NCBI GenBank assembly: GCA_023269965.1
Contig: JAGDXU010000026.1
Span: 1 to 54,423 of the forward strand
Source of the DNA: Candidatus Parvarchaeota archaeon
Lineage (GTDB): Archaea; Nanobdellota; Nanobdellia; Parvarchaeales; Parvarchaeaceae
Direction of reading: 5' to 3'
DNA length: 54,423 nucleotides
Part shown: one piece after another, positions 1-8,831 of the stretch
How positions within the stretch are numbered: position 1 is the first letter of the stretch
Layout: each line of letters begins with the position of its first letter
The notes under the pieces: model-generated
What the model was told of the DNA's origin: nothing
Database searches by the model: none
What the model saw: the letters and a program-made list of their open reading frames with translations, nothing else
Program-made: the position numbers and the translations under genes

Positions 1-512
1 TTGGGCCATAGGTATTACCGCGGCTGCTGGCACCTATTTGCCCAGCCCTTATTCTTAGTACCATTTAAAAATACTATAAAAGTTCTTTCCAAAAAGAAAA
101 GAACACTTGGGGTCCCCCTATCACGCTTTCGCGCATTGTAAAGTTTTCGGGACTGCTGCACGCCGTAGCGCTAGGGTCCTTGTCTAAGTACCCTTCTGAG
201 GGAAACCACGCTTATGGCCCTTACTGATCGTAGATTTGGTGGGCCGTTACCTCACCAACAGTCTAATCAGGCACAGACCGATTGCGACGCTGAATACTGC
301 GGTATCAGCAGTAAACATTTTCACAATAAGATCATTTCAGAAATTATTGCTATGGAGATTTACTCTCAGTTTCCCGAGGATATTCCCCTCATCGCCGTAC
401 GTTATCTGTGTGTTGCCTCAGCCGTACGCCATCCACTATTACCTAGCAGATTCGACTTGCATGTCTCATTCGAACCCCAATAGCAGTGACCTCCAGCAGG
501 ATCAACTGGAAT
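1..512 (-). rRNA. 16S rRNA, 5' portion (3' part outside window)
   Basis: Reverse strand starts attccagttgatcctgctggaggtcactgctattggggttcga (archaeal 16S 5' end) and reaches the ~519 universal region (ggtgccagcagccgcggtaa) at the left edge. Confidence 0.96.
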
Positions 513-803
513 TGTGGATCTGGAGTCCATCATGCATTAACATCTCTTATATGCACTCATATCTCTCATCTGCTTTTTTTGAAAAGCATCGAATTGCATT
601 TGGTCTACAAATGGAAAGGTGTTTTCATCGTACCAAAAAAGGCACTCCGCACACACCGAGTTTGTAGATACTCTATTTACATCAATCACCAGTATATAAA
701 TTTTATCTAAATTCATTTCCACATGGATAGTTGTTTTATTTGCTCTAAAATTTTGATATCCAAACATGTGATATTGCAACACAACGCTTTAATAGGGCAT
801 GTA

Positions 804-1097
804 TTAACTGATTAGCTTGTCTATATCTAAACCTTTTGACCTAAGATAATCCCATGTGTTCTTCTCATACTTGTACATGACATCGCCTTTTTTATCCTTC
901 TCTATGTCCCACGGCTTCACTATGACTATATCACCTTCTCTTACCCATAGATACCTGCTTATGCTGCCCTTTATGACGCAAAGTCTCGTCTTGTCATCGC
1001 TGCATTTGACATACATTCTGCCGAAGCCCAAGAGCTGTGTCACGTATCCAAACACTTCTCCATTCTTCGGCATTCTAAAATGCGGAGCTTCTACCAT
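804..1097 (-). CDS. translation initiation factor aIF-1A (S1/OB fold)
   Basis: 97 aa; MVEAPHFRMPKNGEVFGYVTQLLGFGRMYVKCSDDKTRLCVIKG typical of aIF1A. Confidence 0.93.
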   Translation of the reverse strand: MVEAPHFRMPKNGEVFGYVTQLLGFGRMYVKCSDDKTRLCVIKGSISRYLWVREGDIVIVKPWDIEKDKKGDVMYKYEKNTWDYLRSKGLDIDKLIS

Positions 1098-1157
1098 ATC
1101 ACTCTAAACTTAGGAGAATATCCTATTAATTCCTTTAATTTTTCTTAAAAATCAAAT

Positions 1158-1949
1158 CTAAAGCATCTTTCTTTTGACGAACTTATCTGTAAGGCCTAGA
1201 TAAACGCCTAAAGAGTAAGCAGTTCTAAGATCTATATCAGTAGGAACTTGAAACTTGTTTCCAAGTACAGTGACCTCTGCTTGGTATATACCGATAGGCT
1301 CACCGTTTTGATCATAAGTCATCATCGGAACGATTGTGCCATCCTTTGGGCGTGGGAAATCATATGAGTCAGCAAGCTTCTTCGCATATGACATCGGCAG
1401 TATTCCCGGGCCCCTGCTGACGTATATATCTTCCAGTTTGAAGTACTTTTCTACTTTTCCCCTGAACTCCCCCGCAAGGTAAGCAGGGTTTATAAACTCT
1501 ACGTACACGCCACCCTGAGGCGAATTAAGATCATTCATAAAAGTATATGTAGGACCTATCTTTTCATGCGTTTCTATCTTAAATGGTCCCCTAAGTGGGT
1601 AATATTTACTCTTACCATCTGTTATCTCTTCTAGTAGCAACACAGCATCCCCATCACTCAAGTCTAGTCGTTTAAGTACGTCCGGATTCACCCAAATGCT
1701 ATTAGGTGATACCTGCGGATTATACTTTATAGTGCCTGGCGGTATAACAGAAGATCCAACCTCTGACAGAAGATCCTCTAAGTTTGCCACTTTTCTAGTC
1801 ATTGCCTTTTTTTCTTCTACCTTATTTTCAACTTCTCTTTTAATGTAGTTGACATTAGAGTATATACTAGAGTATATACCCTTTCCTAAATCTTTAGTAC
1901 CTTTATATACTGAGTCTCCTATGCTCTTGAACGTGTCTTTCAGGCTCAT
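1158..1949 (-). CDS. uncharacterized protein (263 aa)
   Basis: Long ORF with amphipathic N-terminus; ATGA overlap with the upstream ORF; no family recognised. Confidence 0.8.
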   Translation of the reverse strand: MSLKDTFKSIGDSVYKGTKDLGKGIYSSIYSNVNYIKREVENKVEEKKAMTRKVANLEDLLSEVGSSVIPPGTIKYNPQVSPNSIWVNPDVLKRLDLSDGDAVLLLEEITDGKSKYYPLRGPFKIETHEKIGPTYTFMNDLNSPQGGVYVEFINPAYLAGEFRGKVEKYFKLEDIYVSRGPGILPMSYAKKLADSYDFPRPKDGTIVPMMTYDQNGEPIGIYQAEVTVLGNKFQVPTDIDLRTAYSLGVYLGLTDKFVKRKML

Positions 1950-2812
1950 ACTTCCTCCATCTCCTTGGTTACCTGCTCTGGGTTCTCATCTCTCAATGCC
2001 TTCAATAAAAGCTCTAGCTGGCTGGCACGAACCGGCTTCTTGGAGAATATTTCCAATCTAGGCCCAACAATGTTTCCTTTCAAAAAGTTATAAGAAGCCT
2101 TTAAAACCTTCTTTTCTAATCCTTCTCTCTTCTCATAAGCAATTGTCTTTCCATTTGAATTGTAGTCATCTGAACCGTCAATTCTCCAGTGTGTGTAGCC
2201 TCTTATCTCAAAGGACTCATTCTTTATGTGCGCGTTTATTAAATCACGCTCTAGATGGCCTATATTAAGACCGAGATTGCTCGCTTTCTCTGCAATGTTT
2301 AGAAGTCCCTCCCTATACATATTCATGTCATATTTCGGTTTCCTATCATAGAACCTGTAACCGTAGATCGCTTTGAAGGTCACCAATGGCCTAGTTTCAC
2401 CTGTTTCATTATCTTTGTAGTATACTATGTTACCTCCACTGTCAATGTAAGGATCAACGGAGTAATCTAATAGATCCAAACCGCAGGATTTATCTGGGAA
2501 AACAAGTGCGCGTTCCTCTAGTCTATCCAATCTTTGATGCTCTAGAATAGTATTCTCTTGATTAGCTTGGGCTGCTCTTCCGCTCTCTACTTTAACATAT
2601 AAACTTGCTAGCTCTGGATCTGCATATATGTCTCCTATACTTCCACCACGCTTACCTAGTTGACTGTCAATCTTACTGGCAAAGTCGTCTATTCTATTTC
2701 TAAATGGCTGATTCTCCTGGCTAACATCAGGGCCCTCTTTGCCAGGGATATTATTCGGAGCGTATCCAGTAAAGTTGTACTGCATTCCATTCGGTTTAAT
2801 ACTTCTTTTCAT
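1946..2812 (-). CDS. uncharacterized protein; likely start MKRSIKPNG (ORF track extends to 2869)
   Basis: Long ORF translationally coupled (ATGA) to 1158..1949; no family recognised. Confidence 0.75.
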   Translation of the reverse strand: MKRSIKPNGMQYNFTGYAPNNIPGKEGPDVSQENQPFRNRIDDFASKIDSQLGKRGGSIGDIYADPELASLYVKVESGRAAQANQENTILEHQRLDRLEERALVFPDKSCGLDLLDYSVDPYIDSGGNIVYYKDNETGETRPLVTFKAIYGYRFYDRKPKYDMNMYREGLLNIAEKASNLGLNIGHLERDLINAHIKNESFEIRGYTHWRIDGSDDYNSNGKTIAYEKREGLEKKVLKASYNFLKGNIVGPRLEIFSKKPVRASQLELLLKALRDENPEQVTKEMEEV

Positions 2813-2919
2813 ATTAATCACTATGAAGTAATAGATTATAACTAATATAAATACTTTTCTAAATAGCAATTCAAAAAGAATTTCTATCCCCCCTTAAGTC
2901 AACAAAGATCTTCAAAGGA

Positions 2920-3531
2920 CTATATATATGCAGACTTGAATTTATTATATCGATTTTCTATTGACTTCCAGTCTAAATTCGAAAAGAATGGCTCTAAGTA
3001 CTTCGCTTTATCCGGGCCATAATCTACATAGAAGGCGTGTTCATACACGTCTAAAGCGATTATCGGTATAGCACCCCAGACTGCCCCATCATTATGAGCA
3101 TCAGCAAGAAACACTCTTAACTTACCATCAGTTGGGTCTATACATAAGACCGCCCACCCTCTTGCTGCCTTTGCTACTGAGAACAGTTCCTGCTTAAAAT
3201 TATCGAAACTCCCAAAGTCCTCATTTATTTTCTTGATGATATCCATATCATCAGAGAAAGTACCATCACCACCTAGCATATCAAAATAAAGCTCGTGCAG
3301 GATCTGCCCACTCGCATTGAATGTTTCCTCTTTCTTCAGCGATCTGAAATCACTGAAATTCGCATTTGCCTGAGTCTTGTCAACAGTCTTCAGCTTTGTG
3401 TGTATCTCATTTCTCTTCTTTACGTACCCTGCGTAGTGCACGTCATGATGGAACGCTAGCTGCTTAGCTGACAATCCCTTCAATTCTTTGTACTTCAAGT
3501 TTTTCACTTCATACTGTATGTCATAGTTCAT
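2920..3531 (-). CDS. superoxide dismutase (Fe/Mn family)
   Basis: LAFHHDVHYAGYV, DAHNDGAVWGAIPIIALDVYEHAFYVDYG metal-ligand motifs. Confidence 0.95.
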   Translation of the reverse strand: MNYDIQYEVKNLKYKELKGLSAKQLAFHHDVHYAGYVKKRNEIHTKLKTVDKTQANANFSDFRSLKKEETFNASGQILHELYFDMLGGDGTFSDDMDIIKKINEDFGSFDNFKQELFSVAKAARGWAVLCIDPTDGKLRVFLADAHNDGAVWGAIPIIALDVYEHAFYVDYGPDKAKYLEPFFSNLDWKSIENRYNKFKSAYI

Positions 3532-3671
3532 ATTTTTACCTCCTTATTTGAACCTAGAATTCAAAAATATCAATGATGCACATAAATTAATACTTTTTGT
3601 CATACACTAGTATAATTACATATGTAAAAATACCAGAAAACTTATTATAGAGGTAGTGTATCTGGATAAGT

Positions 3672-3935
3672 ATGCCAAGATATGAAGTTGCGGATGATCT
3701 AAATGAGAGAACCAAGGATTTGAGTAGAGCCAGACAGTCTCTGATTGAGGAGATCGAAGCGATAATGTTCTATGACGAAAGAGCAGCCGCTACAAAAGAC
3801 AAAGACTTGAGAGAGGTTATAATACACAACAGAGACGATGAAAAGGAGCATGCAAGTTTACTGTTAGAATGGCTAAGGGAACACGATGAAGCTCTTGACA
3901 AAGAACTGAAGAAAAGCTTGTTCTCAAAGAAGTGA
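3672..3935 (+). CDS. encapsulated-ferritin-like (EncFtn family) protein, 87 aa
   Basis: LIEEIEAIMFYDERAAATKDKDLREVIIHNRDDEKEHASLLLEWLREHD matches the EncFtn pattern (EExEAxxxYDxR...HNRDEEKEHAxxxLEWLR). Confidence 0.88.
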   Translation: MPRYEVADDLNERTKDLSRARQSLIEEIEAIMFYDERAAATKDKDLREVIIHNRDDEKEHASLLLEWLREHDEALDKELKKSLFSKK

Positions 3936-3999
3936 TGTGGGTCTTATTTGCTTATTAGATTCACTTTATATTTCTTGATTTTCTCACACGCAGATGGGC

Positions 4000-4113
4000 T
4001 GGGGTCGTTGGGATTTGAACCCAAATCAAGCGGTTTCTTCTAATCATCCTTTTTACAGTCATTTTTCCAGTCTAGCTGGAGCCGCCTATTCTACCAGGTT
4101 AGACTACGACCCC
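4000..4113 (-). tRNA. tRNA-Trp (CCA) with a ~41-nt intron at 37/38
   Basis: Acceptor GGGGTCG/CGACCCC, anticodon stem GGCGG/CCGCT, loop CTCCAG|intron|A; total 114 nt, 73 nt mature; BHB-like CTCC/GAAG central helix. Confidence 0.93.
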
Positions 4114-4644
4114 TCATGTAAATATCCTGTACTTATCAGCTTCGTTTAACTCAGATATTATTCGCTCTCTTATGCTTCTTCTGATATCAAACTGCAATTC
4201 TACGCGTTTGTTTATATCATCATAACCTGTGAATGGGCTCTTCGTACGTTCACTTATGACTCTTTGAAAAGTCTTTGACCCTATACCAGGTATAAGCTCA
4301 AGGGAGTGTAACTTGACATTTATAGGCCCCAATCTGTTGATTATATCCACAAATCTCTTTTCATCTTCCACTATTTTTTTGTCAAGTATCTCATTTAACA
4401 GTTCTCTGCCCTTTTCGCCAACTTTGCTCAAGGGTATCCTGCTTATTATATGGTGGATATCATCTCTCTTGCCTTCGCCTATATAGACTTTCTTCCCAAC
4501 GTCTATCTTGCCTTCTTTCTTGACGCTCGCAAGGAGAAGATCTAGTGATTCTGTGAGTAAAATTGCAGATGGCCTTCTATCCTTTGAGTCTGACATCCCG
4601 TATGGAAAGTACTCTAACACATACGCATATTCATCTTTTCCCAT
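4114..4644 (-). CDS. DUF655 family archaeal protein (HhH-type nucleic-acid-binding)
   Basis: LHSLELIPGIGSKTFQRVISER; eL21-Rpo4-DUF655 gene order is standard in archaea. Confidence 0.9.
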   Translation of the reverse strand: MGKDEYAYVLEYFPYGMSDSKDRRPSAILLTESLDLLLASVKKEGKIDVGKKVYIGEGKRDDIHHIISRIPLSKVGEKGRELLNEILDKKIVEDEKRFVDIINRLGPINVKLHSLELIPGIGSKTFQRVISERTKSPFTGYDDINKRVELQFDIRRSIRERIISELNEADKYRIFT

Positions 4645-4656
4645 ATAGAAACTAAC

Positions 4657-4980
4657 TCACTGGAACTTTTTTAAGGTTGCTATGATGCTGTTTAGGCTTT
4701 CCTCCGGTATAGCCAGCTTCAATGGAGAAAGGATAGCCCTAAGCTGATCTGGAGAATTAGGGCATATATCGATTATCATCCTTAAATAATCATCCCTGAG
4801 ATTAAGGTTTAAGTTAGATAGCGCCTTAAATGCATTTTCAAAGTCCTTTATCTTCACATTTTTATCAATATGCTCTAATAGCTTCTTGCCAAAATCATAT
4901 CCCTGATCTATGAATTTAGAGTAGTTCTCCTTAAGTTCTGTCTCCCCCAGCATTGTCTCATCAATTAATTCGTATTCCAT
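4657..4980 (-). CDS. DNA-directed RNA polymerase subunit Rpo4 (RpoF)
   Basis: Sequence features and position between eL21 and DUF655. Confidence 0.87.
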   Translation of the reverse strand: MEYELIDETMLGETELKENYSKFIDQGYDFGKKLLEHIDKNVKIKDFENAFKALSNLNLNLRDDYLRMIIDICPNSPDQLRAILSPLKLAIPEESLNSIIATLKKFQ

Positions 4981-4981
4981 A

Positions 4982-5269
4982 TCATAATTTCTTCAAATGA
5001 ACAGGAAGCACATCGATATACTTGAGCCTATTTCCGTCCTTTACCTCTATAGTGTAAGCTCGGCCTTTATCTTTGACCACACGGCCGGATGCGCCGAAAA
5101 ATCTCCTATGTGGTATGTTCCTTTGGAAAAACGGTTCAGGTTTTATTATTACATTGTCATTCACACTAAATGTCTGCAAGAACTTTCTTATAGGTACAGT
5201 CTTACGTTCATTATTGTCTCTTAATAACCTGTTCCTACTAGATTTATGCAAACCTTTACTTCTTTTCAT
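4982..5269 (-). CDS. 50S ribosomal protein eL21 (ORF track extends to 5290)
   Basis: MKRSKGLHKSSRNRLLRDN...VIIKPEPFFQRNIPHRRFFGASGRVVKDKGRAYTIEV. Confidence 0.92.
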   Translation of the reverse strand: MKRSKGLHKSSRNRLLRDNNERKTVPIRKFLQTFSVNDNVIIKPEPFFQRNIPHRRFFGASGRVVKDKGRAYTIEVKDGNRLKYIDVLPVHLKKL

Positions 5270-5302
5270 ATCAAGTCCTAAGAAATACACCCCTTAAATA
5301 CT

Positions 5303-7048
5303 TTAGCTTTCTATACCTGGAATCTTAGGGAGGTTATCATTTGATGAATTGATTATCTTTATTATGCTGGTTATAGAGCCATTGCCTATCGTTCCGTTTG
5401 CTATACCGCCGATTATCGAGCTGTTACCTATGCGTATAGGGAAAGGATGCTCCTTAATTTCGCAGCTCCTTATAAGCATGCCCTCTTGGATCATCAAGGA
5501 TCTAATCTTACTGTTTATGGCTAGTATGGCCGACACATTTGAACTTGCCGCTACTGCAGATTGCTCTCCTGCCAGCTTCTTCAATTCATAGGATGTAGAA
5601 TTTAGAATGCCAGCTATCTGCGCTTTACATGTCGAATTTATTGATATGTTGCTCAGGAATCTCCCTATATTTTCGTTCTGGTCGTTTATATCGTCGCTTA
5701 TTTCATTCTGTATTTCAGTCTCGTTGAATCTATCATTTAAGAATGAATTGTTTATAATGGCCCTATGCATATAAGACTCATATAAATCTGAATTCATCTG
5801 GCTGTTTATTTGGGCTATCATGGACAGCGCAGCTGATATATTGTTAGATGATATTGACATATTAGCGTTCTTAGCCATACTCAACAAGCTGTCCAATTCC
5901 TTCGATAAAGATAAAGCAGTTGAGTTGTTTAAGCTTATGTTATATATTGATAGATTATAGTAATTTAATTTACTTAGTATATCAGAAAGTTGACCTTTAA
6001 TAGAACCGAGCTCCTTCGCTACATTTATAAGTGTCTTGTGTAACTCGCTTTCGTTCTCAAAGGCCTTATGAAACTGTTTAAGTAGACCAAATGCTGCATT
6101 CACAGCTGACTCTGATTCATAGGTGATATTATTATCTTTTAAGTAAGTGTCTATCTGTGCTACCACAGAAGGTATTCCAACAACCTTCACATCGGTTATA
6201 TTTTCTGTTTTTATGTACTTCACTATACCTGGCATTTGGGCTGTTACATTGCTAACCAACGCCATCGAAGAATTTACTGATGGAAGAGACCCTATTATCA
6301 TTGAAGCATTCCAAGCATTTTGGTTTACTCCGACAATTAAGTATCTGCTAACTTTCTCTGGAGGTACAAACGATTCATTTTCATTTGAATATCTGACCGA
6401 GGTACTCTTGCTAACCTGTGATTCAACGACTGGTAGAAGATCTTTAGGCCCGAAGAAAGTTATATTTGTTATATTATGACTTGAGAGGTATGACAGTACC
6501 GGTAAAGGAATGTTGTTGAAGTAAAGAGGGAATAATATGCATCTATTTCTAGCACTGTAGATACTGCCAGCGAATTGATATGAGTAGTACGAGGACGGAT
6601 TCTCATTGTATGGCACTATCACTGCACATGACGTATTAGCTGAAGGAAGGAAATAATCTGCTAAGTTTATAGCTGTCTCAGGGGCAGTTATACCAAAGAT
6701 TCTTAGAACGTTGAAACCGGCATTCTGCAAAGCCTGGACTGTTTGGTTAGATATAACCGCTGGGCCGCCCACTAATATTATATTCTTTATGCCCTGCGCA
6801 GTCAGGTTAGCTATCACCTGCGGAGATATTAAGGTTGAATTCAATGATATCACGGGTATGCCATAGAAAGATGCAAGTGGGTAAGATGAGAAGTAATCTA
6901 TAGAGTTTATACCTGTAGTGATTATAGCAGTATCACTCGATGAAGGCTGAAAATATGATATGTTCGGCAAAGCATGTGAAACTGTCACTAAGAACAGAGA
7001 AAGCAAGAATACCACGCCGAAATAAAGATATATGTTTTTCATCACCAT
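5303..7048 (-). CDS. secreted protein with cell-wall-binding repeat 2 (CWB2)-like domains
   Basis: N-terminal signal sequence; IKNIILVGGPAVISNQTVQALQNAGFNVLRIFGITAPETA matches CWB2; Asn/Ser-rich. Confidence 0.82.
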   Translation of the reverse strand: MVMKNIYLYFGVVFLLSLFLVTVSHALPNISYFQPSSSDTAIITTGINSIDYFSSYPLASFYGIPVISLNSTLISPQVIANLTAQGIKNIILVGGPAVISNQTVQALQNAGFNVLRIFGITAPETAINLADYFLPSANTSCAVIVPYNENPSSYYSYQFAGSIYSARNRCILFPLYFNNIPLPVLSYLSSHNITNITFFGPKDLLPVVESQVSKSTSVRYSNENESFVPPEKVSRYLIVGVNQNAWNASMIIGSLPSVNSSMALVSNVTAQMPGIVKYIKTENITDVKVVGIPSVVAQIDTYLKDNNITYESESAVNAAFGLLKQFHKAFENESELHKTLINVAKELGSIKGQLSDILSKLNYYNLSIYNISLNNSTALSLSKELDSLLSMAKNANMSISSNNISAALSMIAQINSQMNSDLYESYMHRAIINNSFLNDRFNETEIQNEISDDINDQNENIGRFLSNISINSTCKAQIAGILNSTSYELKKLAGEQSAVAASSNVSAILAINSKIRSLMIQEGMLIRSCEIKEHPFPIRIGNSSIIGGIANGTIGNGSITSIIKIINSSNDNLPKIPGIES

Positions 7049-7126
7049 ATCTTCTATTAACTTTTAAGCCTATTTAAACTTTGCGCCGGCCTGAACCACG
7101 CATTTTTTCTAAAAGAACACAAAACT

Positions 7127-7210
7127 TGCAGAGGAGGGGATTTGAACCCCCGAGGGCGCTAGGCCATAAGGTCCTTAGCCTTACGCGTTGGACCGCTTCG
7201 CTACCTCTGC
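7127..7210 (-). tRNA. tRNA-Leu, anticodon read as AAG
   Basis: 84 nt; GCAGAGG/CCTCTGC acceptor, D arm GCGAAGCGGTCCAACGC, anticodon arm TAAGG-CTAAGGA-CCTTA, long variable arm, T arm GGGGGTTCAAATCCCC. Confidence 0.93.
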
Positions 7211-7396
7211 ATTCCAGCTTATTATCTTATATTATCTATCTTTATTTTAATTTATATTCTATCCTGATATGATGCTATGCGCTCTCTTACTATAAAATAG
7301 TGGGCACTGTCTGCTGATCCTGAATGATTTAAAGACTTAAATAAAACTTCACTTCTACTAAATCAATATAAGGTAGATATAGACAGTGGGGGTTTT

Positions 7397-8047
7397 ATGC
7401 CGTATGTAGCTCTTGATGATAGAGAAAAATTGGACAGATATATCAACGATGTGGCCGACGATTTGGTCGAAAAGCTAAAGAAAGCCAAAACACCAGCAGA
7501 GCTATCAACAATTTATAAGCAAACATTTCTAGCGATAAACAAGACAATATACAATCTTTTAACAAAAAGACCAGCGGAAATTAAAACGAGTGAAGAAAGG
7601 TTGGCTAATAAAATATATGAGCTAGACAAGCATTACGGATATGACGCAGCCTTCAATGGGGAGCTCAATTATTCAATAACTAGAATAATACAGCTTACCC
7701 CAAAGAAGATGGTACAGCAGGGTTTATGGAAAGAAGAGCTGAGATATTGGGTATATTCCCAGACAGTAGGCGCACTGATAATGGCACAAGATGATGTGAA
7801 AAAAATCGCAGCGGAAATGAAAGACTCTTCTTCAGATTGGATATTTGATGGCATTGTTGGAGTTCTAGAGGATGTAAAAGATGAATACAAAAGAAGAGTC
7901 AATACAGCCTATGAAGCTGTACAAATCAAAAAATCAGGGGACTGCTACGATACGCCTTACCACACTGAACTTATCGACATTAAGGACAGCAATGGAAATG
8001 TAATAGGCTGGCAAGAAGTAATGAAAGACTACAGAAAGGACAAGTGA
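7397..8047 (+). CDS. conserved hypothetical; resembles a small family seen in phages/bacteria (MPYV..ddRekld..., GELNY.ITR, GVLEdvK.E.YRR...GD.Y)
   Basis: Conserved N-terminal MPYVALDDREKLD and C-terminal GVLEDVKDEYKRRVNTAYEAVQIKKSGDCYD from recall of the DUF6899-like pattern. Confidence 0.65.
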   Translation: MPYVALDDREKLDRYINDVADDLVEKLKKAKTPAELSTIYKQTFLAINKTIYNLLTKRPAEIKTSEERLANKIYELDKHYGYDAAFNGELNYSITRIIQLTPKKMVQQGLWKEELRYWVYSQTVGALIMAQDDVKKIAAEMKDSSSDWIFDGIVGVLEDVKDEYKRRVNTAYEAVQIKKSGDCYDTPYHTELIDIKDSNGNVIGWQEVMKDYRKDK

Positions 8048-8094
8048 TAGTAATTTACATACCACATTTGAATCAGCTTTTTGATGCATTGAGT

Positions 8095-8278
8095 ACAGGA
8101 AAACATTTTTAAATAGAAAGAATGATAGAAAGGATGATAGCGTCCATAGGCCAGTGGCAAATCCCGTTCCCATTTCGAACACGGAAGATAATCGCTGGTG
8201 CGTCTCATGAGTAGTCAGTAAAATGGCAAAAATGAGTTGATGCTATCACTTAAATTGTTAAAAGGTGAAGATGATACA
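8095..8278. repeat. 184-bp direct repeat copy 1 (5S promoter + 5S + start of rpsM)
   Basis: Identical by eye to 9502..9685 (offset 1407 bp). Confidence 0.95.
8136..8247 (+). rRNA. 5S rRNA copy 1
   Basis: gatagcgtccataggccagtggcaaatcccgttcccatttcgaacacggaag...gatgctatc; terminal stem GATAGCGTC/GATGCTATC; TATA-like tttttaaata ~25 nt upstream. Confidence 0.93.
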
Positions 8279-8307
8279 TACGCGTTGGACCGCTTCGCTG
8301 CCTCTGC
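8279..8307 (-). pseudogene. tRNA-Leu 5'-half fragment (acceptor + D arm)
   Basis: tacgcgttggaccgcttcgctgcctctgc matches 7192..7210 plus the D-arm region of tRNA-Leu with one difference; similarity continues into the flanking AT-rich DNA. Confidence 0.85.
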
Positions 8308-8354
8308 ATTTTGACTTATTGTCTGCTATTATTTCTTTTTTTCCAATTTATATC

Positions 8355-8831
8355 CTATTTTTTTATAGCTTTTTTGAAATTTTCTCTTATTTTATTTATG
8401 GTCTTCTCATTCAATTTTGTTGAAATAGATTTGCATTTTACTAAGAATTTGGGGGCATCTGCCAGCATCCTTTTATACTGTTCATCCGGCACGCTTCTGT
8501 CCACATAGTATTGGGAGTCTATCCTCGCTTTTAATGAAGCTGCTAAGAAACTTATTTCATCCTCACTAAAGTATTCTCCCAAAAATCTCCTCGTGAATTC
8601 TATTGTACAGGAGTGTATTTCACATTTTACCCCCATCTTCATGAGTATAGAATACAAAGAAAAATAGAGCGAATAATAGGCTGCCGATATTTTCCAGTCT
8701 TTCACAACATTTAAGCTGGCAGATTCTAATGCCTCCTCTGCTTTTTTGAGGTACGCATTTGAAAGATTATCATTTGGCTCTATAAGAGTTAAACCATCAT
8801 TCCTTCTAGCACACCATCTTATCTTATCCAT
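8355..8831 (-). CDS. HEPN domain protein (toxin-like, HEPN/MNT pair)
   Basis: LKKAEEALESASLNVVKDWKISAAYYSLYFSLYSIL...ARIDSQYYVD; overlaps the MNT gene by 8 nt. Confidence 0.85.
   Translation of the reverse strand: MDKIRWCARRNDGLTLIEPNDNLSNAYLKKAEEALESASLNVVKDWKISAAYYSLYFSLYSILMKMGVKCEIHSCTIEFTRRFLGEYFSEDEISFLAASLKARIDSQYYVDRSVPDEQYKRMLADAPKFLVKCKSISTKLNEKTINKIRENFKKAIKK

Noticed and set aside
214-782. ORFs at 214..483, 236..667, 486..710 and 537..782
   Set aside because: They lie in or next to the 16S rRNA gene and have no protein-like similarity.
4000-4113. tRNA-Trp intron as a box C/D methylation guide, as in many euryarchaea
   Set aside because: At ~41 nt it is short and shows no convincing C/D/C'/D' set; treated as an ordinary intron.
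8271-8508. Hydrophobic plus-strand ORFs (e.g. MIHTRWTASLPLHFDLL... starting from the truncated rpsM start, and 8311..8508)
   Set aside because: They are antisense to the Lys-rich 3' end of the HEPN gene; Phe/Ile/Tyr-rich frames are an expected by-product. Kept only as part of the duplication description.
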